From positions 5,976-28,674 of the forward strand of contig JAQUUV010000007.1 of assembly GCA_028693695.1 (NCBI GenBank): a stretch of 22,699 nt of DNA, in the 5' to 3' direction. The notes below the pieces were generated by a model. The model ran no database searches. It was not told the origin of the DNA and saw nothing but the letters and a program-made list of their open reading frames with translations. This stretch comes from Syntrophomonas sp. Lineage in GTDB: Bacteria; Bacillota; Syntrophomonadia; Syntrophomonadales; Syntrophomonadaceae. Below, one piece after another: positions 16,126 through 22,699 of the stretch. Made by a program: the position numbers and the translations under genes. Every line of letters begins with the position of its first letter. Position 1 is the stretch's first letter.

Positions 16126-16878
16126 TTATCCTCCTTTACACATAGTTAGTAATGCTTGTTCTACTTTATCAATTTCCACATTGGTATTCACGCATGGGCC
16201 GTTGGGCCGGCAATTCAAAACCCCTATAATAGGCAAATATCCCGAATCCTGAATCCCTGCGGAAAGATCTCTTTCACAGGCTACAGCAATGACTCCCCGA
16301 GGCTTGCATTCCTCAATAAATTTACGAGCCAAGGTTCCACCGGTAGCCACTTTAATAGTCGCATGGTATTTCTCACCTAAGTCAATAAGCTCACTAATAC
16401 AACACTTCCCACAATGTTTGCAGTTATTGATGTCCATAGTAATTTTATGAGGACAATCTGAATCCTGCAGGCAATGGGGCAAAAGAATCATAACTTGATT
16501 GCCTTTAAATATTAGTTTCTTTGATTTTACCAGATTATTGTTTACCGCAATATAGGAACGCAGTATCCTTTCTTTGCTGATACCAGCAATGCGTCCGGTT
16601 ATAATAGTAATAGGAAAAAGTATGTCATTAGCAATACGAGTAATACTATCCAATGATGGTATACTCTTGGACCTGATAATCATGATGATAATTGCCATTA
16701 TCCCTATACCTAATATAATAAATATTGCTCCCAATATAGAAATAATACTAATTAGTAATATCTTGCTTAGAATAATATCACGATTTTTCAGCAAATACCA
16801 AGTAACAGCAGCCAGTAATGCTACCATAAACATGCTGCCCACCAGAAGTCCTACATAAACGCGTTTTTTAGTCTCCAT
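16126..16878 (-). CDS. DUF116 family membrane protein with cysteine clusters
   Basis: 250 aa. There are two N-terminal membrane helices (about 8-30 and 38-68). A soluble DUF116 domain follows with 11 cysteines: C136, C142, C153, C156, C159, C160, C191, C201, C223, C229 and C247. CKHCGKCC (153-160) resembles an iron-sulphur or zinc site, and CRPNGPC (223-229) may add ligands. I choose the ATG at 16878, which has GGGAGGG 7 nt upstream, over a GTG six codons earlier that would include that site. The function is not known to me. It is coupled to the YugP-type gene and sits between fmt and rsmB, where B. subtilis has neither, though I recall similar neighbours in Clostridia. Confidence 0.85.
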   Translation of the reverse strand: METKKRVYVGLLVGSMFMVALLAAVTWYLLKNRDIILSKILLISIISILGAIFIILGIGIMAIIIMIIRSKSIPSLDSITRIANDILFPITIITGRIAGISKERILRSYIAVNNNLVKSKKLIFKGNQVMILLPHCLQDSDCPHKITMDINNCKHCGKCCISELIDLGEKYHATIKVATGGTLARKFIEECKPRGVIAVACERDLSAGIQDSGYLPIIGVLNCRPNGPCVNTNVEIDKVEQALLTMCKGG

Positions 16879-16885
16879 ATCCCTG

Positions 16886-16892
16886 CCCTCCC
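16886..16892 (-). promoter_or_regulatory. ribosome binding site deciding the DUF116 start
   Basis: GGGAGGG on the minus strand, 7 nt before the ATG at 16878; it is inside the longer frame that begins at 16896. Confidence 0.7.
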
Positions 16893-16896
16893 ACAA

Positions 16897-16966
16897 GGTC
16901 TGTGAAAAATTCTGTTAGGCTGAACACAGATCCTCTAACTTTGTCCTGATAGGTTTATCACAGGAC
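16897..16966 (-). other. two hairpins in the fmt-DUF116 gap
   Basis: The 90-nt gap holds GTCCTG (16943-16948) paired with CAGGAC (16961-16966), extended by ATA/TAT with a 2-nt bulge, and a second stem TCTGTG (16899-16904) with CACAGA (16925-16930), extended by GG/CC. The first begins 3 nt after the fmt stop but has no T tract in the minus direction, so it is not an obvious terminator. The second sits immediately before the DUF116 ribosome site and could affect its access. Confidence 0.45.
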
Positions 16967-16968
16967 TT

Positions 16969-17898
16969 CTAAGAAAGAACATCTTTAGGAGATAGTTCAA
17001 AGCCCTTCAGGAAATCACTGCAGGAAATACGTTTTTTGCCTTCCTTCTGAACCTCCGTTATTTCCAGTATACCCTGTCCTGTTTGCACGCTAAAACCATC
17101 TTTGGTAATTGCCGTCACCTCACCTGCCACTCCATTTCCTTCTTCGCTAAGCAGACGACAGTTGAATAATTTTAGTTTGTTTCCCTTAAAAGAGGTGAAT
17201 GCGCCCGGTTGGGGACTTAGAGCCCTAACCCGGTTGCGTATTTTTATGGCGCTATCATTCCAGTCAATTTCCTCATCTTTCCGCGTCAGTATAGCAGCAT
17301 AACTACTGCGACGGTTATCCTGCTTTCTTCGAGGACAAGAGCCACTAGCCAATACTGCAATTGTATCTATCAGTAAATCAGCGCCCACTTGTGCAAGAAT
17401 GCTTTCCAGTTCACCATGATCCATATTTTCATCCATATCTACCGGCATTTGCAGGATGATATCACCAGTATCTATACCTTCATTCATAAACATGGTGGTA
17501 ACCCCACTCACACTTTCCCCTGCCATGATTGCCCTCTGAATAGGAGCCGCCCCTCGGTAATGAGGCAGTAAAGAACCATGTACGTTAATACATCCCAGCC
17601 GGGGCGAATCGAGAATTTCTGATGGTATAATCTGCCCATATGAAACCACCACGATTATATCCGACTCCCAATTACGCAATGTATCGATGGAATCTTCATC
17701 TCTTATTCGGGCAGGTTGAAAAATATCAAGATTATGTTCTAATGCCAAGTCTTTGATTGGAGAAGACATTACTTTTTTACCTCGGCCTTTGGGCCGATCC
17801 GGCTGAGTTACCACTCCGACAATTTCATGCTGAGAATCAATAATTTTTGCCATTGAAGGTATTGCAAAGTCCGAAGTTCCCATAAAGACAATTTTCAA
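16969..17898 (-). CDS. fmt: Methionyl-tRNA formyltransferase
   Basis: 309 aa. It transfers a formyl group from 10-formyl-THF to initiator Met-tRNA. The N-terminal catalytic domain has N105, H107 and the SLLP loop (INVHGSLLPHYRGAAP), plus D143 in GIDTGD. The C-terminal OB-like domain binds tRNA. The start codon is TTG with GGGGAGG 7 nt upstream. It lies 18 nt after def, forming the usual deformylase/formyltransferase pair. Confidence 0.97.
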   Translation of the reverse strand: MKIVFMGTSDFAIPSMAKIIDSQHEIVGVVTQPDRPKGRGKKVMSSPIKDLALEHNLDIFQPARIRDEDSIDTLRNWESDIIVVVSYGQIIPSEILDSPRLGCINVHGSLLPHYRGAAPIQRAIMAGESVSGVTTMFMNEGIDTGDIILQMPVDMDENMDHGELESILAQVGADLLIDTIAVLASGSCPRRKQDNRRSSYAAILTRKDEEIDWNDSAIKIRNRVRALSPQPGAFTSFKGNKLKLFNCRLLSEEGNGVAGEVTAITKDGFSVQTGQGILEITEVQKEGKKRISCSDFLKGFELSPKDVLS

Positions 17899-17905
17899 AG
17901 CCAGT

Positions 17906-17912
17906 CCTCCCC
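17906..17912 (-). promoter_or_regulatory. ribosome binding site for the TTG start of fmt
   Basis: GGGGAGG on the minus strand, 7 nt before the TTG at 17898. It supports a TTG start with the family N-terminus MKIVFMGTSDFA. Confidence 0.75.
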
Positions 17913-17916
17913 TTGT

Positions 17917-18375
17917 CTATTTTGAGTCTGTTCTTATTCTTATGGCCTTATCCGGAAAAAGGACCCCATCCAGATGATCAATTTCATGCTGGAGAACTTT
18001 TGCTAACATATCCGTGGCTTCCAACTCGATGTTTTCACCCTTAGGATTTAAACCCTTTACCCTTATCTTTTGTGCCCGCTTGAGCCAGCCGACCTTGCCA
18101 GGTACGCTCAAACAACCTTCACTGCCAGATTGTTCTCCCTCGCTATCAATAATTTCGGGGTTAATGATCTCAAGTAAATTGTCTCCTGGATCAACTACAA
18201 TAATACGTTTGCTTATGCCGATCTGGGGTCCTGCCAATCCAACCCCATCGGCTGCATACATCGTATCACGCATGTTTTCCAATACTCGTAAAATCCCCGC
18301 GTTAATGTTTTTAACCGGCAGGGACTTCTGTCTCAATACCGGATCAGGATCGATAAGTATTTTATATACAGACAT
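17917..18375 (-). CDS. def: Peptide deformylase
   Basis: 152 aa metalloenzyme that removes the N-formyl group from new proteins. All three family motifs are present: GVGLAGPQIG (44-53), EGCLSVPG with metal ligand C88, and QHEIDHLDG with H130, E131 and H134. It is of the short type-1 length, without a long C-terminal extension. The ATG has AGGAGG 6 nt upstream and is 11 nt after priA. Confidence 0.97.
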   Translation of the reverse strand: MSVYKILIDPDPVLRQKSLPVKNINAGILRVLENMRDTMYAADGVGLAGPQIGISKRIIVVDPGDNLLEIINPEIIDSEGEQSGSEGCLSVPGKVGWLKRAQKIRVKGLNPKGENIELEATDMLAKVLQHEIDHLDGVLFPDKAIRIRTDSK

Positions 18376-18386
18376 AGCGGTCCTCC

Positions 18387-20786
18387 TTATATCGTAGAGA
18401 TAGGATTAAAATCCATATCCATTTTAACATCTTTGGGGACTCCTGTGGTGAGAATATGCTTGGCAATACTCTGCAGCAGAGATAAACTAGCACATTTTAT
18501 TATAATCTGATATCGGAAGCGGTTGCGAATTTTGTATATGGGGCAGGTTGCAGGTCCCAGCACCACAATTTCTTCCTCGCTAGCATCAATAATTTCCTCT
18601 ATGCGATGGGCAATATTATTTGCTGATTGCTGAACCTTATCTTCTTCTTCTGAACTGAAAACGATTCTTAACAACTGGGTATAGGGTGGATAAACTAAGA
18701 GTTTTCGCAACCTGATTTCTTGCTCATAGAACCTGCGATAGTCCTGACTGCTAGCCAACTTGATAATTGGGTTATCGGGATTATAGGTTTGTATTACTAC
18801 TTCGCCCGCAGTATTACTCCTTCCTGCCCGCCCAGCTGCTTGAACCAGCAATTGAAAACACCTCTCCCCGGCCCGAAAATCAGGTAGATTTAATATACTG
18901 TCGGCATCAACTATCCCCACCAAAGAAACATTCGGAAAGTCCAGCCCCTTGGCAACCATCTGGGTGCCTATTAGTATATCAATTTCCTTCTTTTTCATAC
19001 GGTCAAGAATAGATTTTTGGATACCTTTTCTCCTACTGCTGTCCATATCCAATCTCTCCACCAAAGCTTTGGGGAAAAGACTCCTGACTTCTTCTTCTAT
19101 CTTCTGCGTACCAGCACCAATAAGCTGCAGATGTTTACTTCCACAGTTACTGCATTCAGACTTTTGCTCAGCTTGGTGATTACAATAATGACATACATTT
19201 TGTTGAATGTCCTGATGATAGGTCATAGCCACTGAGCAAGAAGGACACGATGCAATATTACCACATTCCCAGCATATAGTCATGGGTGAATATCCCCGGC
19301 GATTAATAAACACTATGATTTGTTCACCCCGGCTCAAGTTCTGGCCCATTTTATCTCTTAAGAATGGAGAAATCAAACTACGGGACTCGTTTTTAAAAGC
19401 TATTCGTAAATCTTCGATCATAACCCTCGGTATCTGACCCCCGCCCACCCTTTTTTTTAGTACTAGCAGTTTAGCTGAACCTTCCTGGGCAGCATAAAAG
19501 GTTTCCAAGGATGGTGTAGCGCTGCCCATAAGAATTACCGCTGATTCCAAGTACGCCCGCTGCCGGGCTACGTCCCTAACATGATAACGGGGTAGTTCTT
19601 CTTGTTTAAAACTCCCCTCCTGTTCCTCATCAATAATGATAAGCCCCAAATCAAGTATCGGTGCAAAAACAGCCGATCGTGCACCTAGAACCAATCTCGC
19701 TTCTCCTCTTTTTATCCTTCTCCATTCGTCGTAGCGTTCGCCTGGAGACATCCCGCTGTGAAGGACCGCCATCTGTCCAATGCGGGCAGCAAAAACATCC
19801 ACAAATTGCCGGGTCAGAGCTATTTCTGGAACCAGGACGATGACGCCTTTCCCATTTGCAATGGCTATTTCCGCAGCTTGCAGGTATACTTCAGTTTTGC
19901 CGCTGCCGGTCACCCCAAAAAGGAGCAGTTCGCTCATTTTTCGGCTCTGCAGGGCTTTTTCCACCTGTTTCACTGCCAACTCCTGCTCGTCATTCAGTTG
20001 CACTCTTCTACCCAGCAGGATGTTGCTTTTACGCTCTACCACAACATAACCCTTTTTGATCAGGGCTTTCATCGTTGTCAGAGATACTGTACTATCCAGG
20101 TAGTCTCTATCAAGCTGGGAAGCAGATACTAATAGCTCCATAGCTTGAGCCTGACGGGGTGCTTTTCGCTTAAGAGCAGACAAATCTTTTTCCGGGTCAA
20201 ATTGCCCCAAGGCATAGACATAGCCCTTTTTATATTCATGGCCCATACGGTATATACCAGAACCAGTTATAAAGCCGCTCTTTTCCCAATCGTTCAATTC
20301 ATCAAGACTGGCATATTTCAATGCTTGACTCAAATCCATTTCCCCATGCTGCCAAAGCTCAGTAAACAGATCCTGATTTAGATTGAACGCCAATTCCCCC
20401 AATTTCTTAAAACTAGCTTCATCTATGGCCGGCAAAATAACTTGGTTGGTTTTATGATGTAGAATCCTGGGAACCATAATACTAATGGCTAGAGATAACG
20501 GGCATAGATAATATTCAGCCATCCAGCGGGCCAAAGCCAGCAAAGACCGGTCAAAAACGGCCTCTACATCCAAAACCTTTATCAGAGATTTTACGGGCAT
20601 TTGGTCAGGAACCTCGTATTCTTCCAACTCCCCTACGATAAACCCTTCTACTTTCCTGCTTCGAAAATCAACCAGAACCCGTTTGCCAAAAGTAGCCTCT
20701 GCAAGTAATTTATCTGGAACACTATAGGTATAAGCGCCGTCCAATTTTCTAGTGGGTAAATTCATGACAAGTTCTACGCCCTTCAT
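18387..20786 (-). CDS. priA: Primosomal replication restart helicase PriA
   Basis: 799 aa. It reloads the replicative helicase at collapsed forks. An N-terminal 3'-end/DNA-binding domain is followed by the helicase core: Walker A GVTGSGKTEVYL, the DEEQEGSF variant of the DEAH box, GSATPSLET, QMVAKGLDFPNV and QAAGRAGRS. A zinc-binding insertion with paired cysteines lies between helicase lobes (CWECGNIASCPSC, then CHYC and CSNC), needed for primosome assembly. The ATG has GGGAGG 5 nt upstream. It probably opens the long housekeeping unit that runs down to miaB. Confidence 0.97.
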   Translation of the reverse strand: MKGVELVMNLPTRKLDGAYTYSVPDKLLAEATFGKRVLVDFRSRKVEGFIVGELEEYEVPDQMPVKSLIKVLDVEAVFDRSLLALARWMAEYYLCPLSLAISIMVPRILHHKTNQVILPAIDEASFKKLGELAFNLNQDLFTELWQHGEMDLSQALKYASLDELNDWEKSGFITGSGIYRMGHEYKKGYVYALGQFDPEKDLSALKRKAPRQAQAMELLVSASQLDRDYLDSTVSLTTMKALIKKGYVVVERKSNILLGRRVQLNDEQELAVKQVEKALQSRKMSELLLFGVTGSGKTEVYLQAAEIAIANGKGVIVLVPEIALTRQFVDVFAARIGQMAVLHSGMSPGERYDEWRRIKRGEARLVLGARSAVFAPILDLGLIIIDEEQEGSFKQEELPRYHVRDVARQRAYLESAVILMGSATPSLETFYAAQEGSAKLLVLKKRVGGGQIPRVMIEDLRIAFKNESRSLISPFLRDKMGQNLSRGEQIIVFINRRGYSPMTICWECGNIASCPSCSVAMTYHQDIQQNVCHYCNHQAEQKSECSNCGSKHLQLIGAGTQKIEEEVRSLFPKALVERLDMDSSRRKGIQKSILDRMKKKEIDILIGTQMVAKGLDFPNVSLVGIVDADSILNLPDFRAGERCFQLLVQAAGRAGRSNTAGEVVIQTYNPDNPIIKLASSQDYRRFYEQEIRLRKLLVYPPYTQLLRIVFSSEEEDKVQQSANNIAHRIEEIIDASEEEIVVLGPATCPIYKIRNRFRYQIIIKCASLSLLQSIAKHILTTGVPKDVKMDMDFNPISTI

Positions 20787-20816
20787 TTATACCTCCCTCA
20801 AGAGTCAACCATTAAT

Positions 20817-20840
20817 ATCTAAAAGGCGGGAATTCCCGCC
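20817..20840 (-). terminator. palindromic terminator-like hairpin ahead of priA
   Basis: GGCGGGAATTCCCGCC is a perfect 16-bp palindrome (20825-20840) forming a 6-bp GC stem with an AATT loop. On the minus strand it is followed by TTTTAGA. It lies 38 nt before the priA ATG. It either backs up the metK terminator or acts as a leader attenuator if a promoter lies between the two hairpins; I could not identify such a promoter. Confidence 0.6.
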
Positions 20841-20873
20841 CCAGACCGTTGACAAAAGCGAATCGCAGCATTA

Positions 20874-20930
20874 TTTCAAAAAGCCCGTTCAATCAACGTA
20901 CCTATGTACGCCTCAATCACGGGCTTTTCT
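20874..20930 (-). terminator. terminator downstream of metK
   Basis: AAAAGCCCGT (minus strand, 20928-20919) pairs with ACGGGCTTTTT (20888-20878). An inner GCGTAC/GTACGT hairpin carries an ATAG loop, and short GATTGA copies sit in both arms. The run of five T after the stem makes an intrinsic terminator; the A-tract on the other side makes it potentially bidirectional. It is about 70 nt past the metK stop. Confidence 0.85.
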
Positions 20931-20998
20931 CATGCCTTGATCTTCACTTCTGTCACCTGCCTGGATTTTTTGTGTGCTATTTTTGAACCATGCTTTGA

Positions 20999-22189
20999 CT
21001 ATAGGCCAGCAGACTTGCGGATGATTTCCGCTTTGTCCGTTTTTTCCCAGGTAAAATCTGGGTCGCTTCTGCCAAAGTGGCCATAAGCGGCAGTTTTTTT
21101 ATAGATAGGTCTCCTTAAATCCAAATCTCTTATAATGGCTGCTGGTCGAAGATCAAAATGCTTCTCAATCAGCTCGACTATTTTCTCATCTGATATCTTA
21201 TTCGTATTAAAAGTCTCTACCGAAATAGACACCGGGCGAGCTACCCCTATTGCATAGGCCAGTTGAATTTCCAAGCGATCAGCTACCCCCGCAGCTACTA
21301 AGTTTTTAGCTACATACCGAGCTGCGTAAGCCGCTGAGCGATCCACCTTGGTGGGATCCTTACCAGAGAAAGCTCCTCCCCCATGCCGAGCCATTCCGCC
21401 GTAAGTGTCCACAATAATTTTCCGGCCGGTTAACCCACAATCCCCTTGAGGACCACCTATAACAAAGCGCCCGGTAGGATTGATGTAGTATTTAGTATTA
21501 TCATCCAGCATTTCAGCCGGGATAACTTCCTGCACTACTTTTTCTATTATATCCTTCTCTATCGTTTCATGGTCCACATCCGGATGATGCTGGGTAGAAA
21601 CAACGACCGTATCCACTCTAACCGGTTTATTCCCATCATACTCAACTGTCACTTGGGTTTTGCCGTCGGGACGTAGATACGTGATAATACCTTCTTTTCT
21701 TACATCAGTTAAACGTTTGGCCATCTTGTTCGCCAAAAATGCAGGCATAGGCATAAATGCTTCAGTTTCGTTGGAAGCATAACCAAACATCATACCCTGA
21801 TCTCCGGCTCCAATAGCATCCAGTTCACTGGAGGAAATTTCTGAAGTCTTGATTTCTAAGGCTTGGTTAACCCCCATGGCAATATCAGTAGATTGCTCAT
21901 CTATAGATGTTAACACCGCACAGGTATCACAATCAAAACCATATTTGGCTCTGGTGTATCCTATTTCCGCAATGGTACTGCGTACCAGTCTAGGTATATC
22001 GACATAACAATCAGTGGTAATCTCCCCGGATACCAGTACCAGACCAGTGGTTACCAAGGTTTCAGCAGCTACTCGCGCATAAGGGTCCTGGGCAAGCATC
22101 GCATCTAAAATGGAATCTGATATTTGGTCAGCCATCTTATCGGGATGACCTTCGGTAACTGACTCGGAGGTGAACAACCTTCTTGTCAC
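20999..22189 (-). CDS. metK: S-adenosylmethionine synthetase
   Basis: 396 aa, the normal length. It makes SAM from methionine and ATP. Motifs: TEGHPDKMADQ at the N-terminus, GAGDQGMMFGYA, the P-loop-like GGGAFSGKDPTKVDRSAAY, and conserved acidic residues for Mg and K. The start is GTG with GGGGAGG 6 nt upstream, 27 nt after coaBC. No SAM riboswitch can lie directly upstream because coaBC occupies that space, so any SAM control must act elsewhere. SAM made here serves RsmB, RlmN and MiaB encoded nearby. Confidence 0.97.
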   Translation of the reverse strand: MTRRLFTSESVTEGHPDKMADQISDSILDAMLAQDPYARVAAETLVTTGLVLVSGEITTDCYVDIPRLVRSTIAEIGYTRAKYGFDCDTCAVLTSIDEQSTDIAMGVNQALEIKTSEISSSELDAIGAGDQGMMFGYASNETEAFMPMPAFLANKMAKRLTDVRKEGIITYLRPDGKTQVTVEYDGNKPVRVDTVVVSTQHHPDVDHETIEKDIIEKVVQEVIPAEMLDDNTKYYINPTGRFVIGGPQGDCGLTGRKIIVDTYGGMARHGGGAFSGKDPTKVDRSAAYAARYVAKNLVAAGVADRLEIQLAYAIGVARPVSISVETFNTNKISDEKIVELIEKHFDLRPAAIIRDLDLRRPIYKKTAAYGHFGRSDPDFTWEKTDKAEIIRKSAGL

Positions 22190-22216
22190 AACAATCCTCC
22201 CCTTTCATGATAAACC

Positions 22217-22699
22217 TTATAGTAATTCCACTACCCTATTAATGATGGCAGCAGCAACTAAATCTTTGCTCATTTTCGGCAAAGCTACAACTTCACCTGC
22301 TCTGCTTATAAAAGTAACGATATTTGTATCGGTAGCGAACCCCGCCCCTTCCATCGTTACATCGTTAGCTACAATTAAGTCCAAGTTTTTCGATACCAAT
22401 TTTTTGCGAGCGTTTTCCAGAACATTTTCCGTTTCCGCCGCGAAACCTACCATAATAAGGCTATCCTGTTTTCTCTTACCTAGTTCTTTAAGTATATCCG
22501 GGTTTTCCACTAATTCCAGGGTCAGCTTGCAGGACTTATCCTCGGTTTTCTTCATTTTTTGTTCAGCAACATTGGCAATTCGGAAGTCCCCTACTGCTGC
22601 CGCACCTATGATAACATCACAGGCAGGCTGATATTTCAACATAATATCGCACATCTCCTGAGCACTCCATACTGAAACATATTTCACGTTGGGAGGTGC
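22217..22699 (-). CDS. coaBC: CoaBC (Dfp), C-terminal phosphopantothenate-cysteine ligase part, truncated by the window edge
   Basis: About 160 C-terminal residues are visible. This is the CoaB half, which joins CTP-activated 4'-phosphopantothenate to cysteine in coenzyme A synthesis. Seen: SAQEM near the start, GAAAVGDFR (the AAVADYRP-type motif), KMKK containing the conserved lysine, ELVENPDIL, GFAAETE, and DLIVANDV. The frame is open to the right edge (residues APPN precede the first visible GTG), so the CoaC decarboxylase half is outside. The order coaBC then priA is classic for Firmicutes, here interrupted by metK. Confidence 0.93.
   Translation of the reverse strand, partial: APPNVKYVSVWSAQEMCDIMLKYQPACDVIIGAAAVGDFRIANVAEQKMKKTEDKSCKLTLELVENPDILKELGKRKQDSLIMVGFAAETENVLENARKKLVSKNLDLIVANDVTMEGAGFATDTNIVTFISRAGEVVALPKMSKDLVAAAIINRVVELL

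Noticed and set aside
20787..20998. SAM riboswitch or other riboswitch in the metK-priA gap
   Set aside because: The gap holds only two terminator-like hairpins downstream of metK; no S-box core or other known aptamer was recognised.
1..22699. tRNA, rRNA, CRISPR arrays, defence systems, prophage or complete insertion sequences
   Set aside because: Looked for on both strands; none is visible. The only mobile-like signals are the repeats described at 171-236, 6604-6817 and 7355-7455.

Overview
The window reads as chromosomal core sequence from a low-to-mid GC Firmicute of the Clostridia. Protein style and gene order recall Syntrophomonas-type or Peptococcaceae-like bacteria, but that placement is inferred from family knowledge and no search was run. 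All 19 genes I accept lie on the minus strand, so the reading direction runs from the right edge to the left edge. I saw no tRNA, rRNA, CRISPR array, transposase or phage gene.

Right part (22699 to 20999): the 3' part of coaBC, then metK. A strong hairpin terminator (20878-20928) follows metK, and a short palindromic terminator-like hairpin (20821-20840) lies just before priA. Middle (20786 to 7465): a compact housekeeping run of priA, def, fmt, a DUF116 membrane/cysteine protein, a YugP-type zinc peptidase, rsmB, rlmN, a PP2C phosphatase, a PASTA Ser/Thr kinase, rsgA, rpe and miaB. Most gaps are 0-31 nt, with several overlaps. This is the classic Firmicute order (B. subtilis coaBC-priA-def-fmt-rsmB-rlmN-prpC-prkC-rsgA-rpe), with metK and the DUF116/YugP pair inserted. 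It couples replication restart, translation initiation, rRNA modification, ribosome GTPase function and phosphorylation signalling.

Left part (7465 to 1): miaB, ricA (YmcA/YlbF family), mutS and mutL follow the B. subtilis miaB-ricA-(cotE)-mutS-mutL order. Here a HyuA-like hydantoinase/oxoprolinase-family protein and a histone-deacetylase-family protein with a C-terminal cysteine pair-pair tail sit between mutS and mutL, tightly coupled (4-nt overlap, then 1-nt gap). mutL runs off the left edge.

The non-coding surprises are three repeats. A 214-bp GC-rich sequence (6604-6817) between ricA and mutS folds end to end as one long imperfect hairpin. A hairpin-rich repeat (7355-7455) sits between miaB and ricA. 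A related sequence, sharing a 17-nt core, lies in frame inside mutL (171-236) and appears to add about 22 residues to the MutL ATPase domain. Function of the HyuA/HDAC pair, the DUF116 protein and the 214-bp element cannot be settled from sequence alone.
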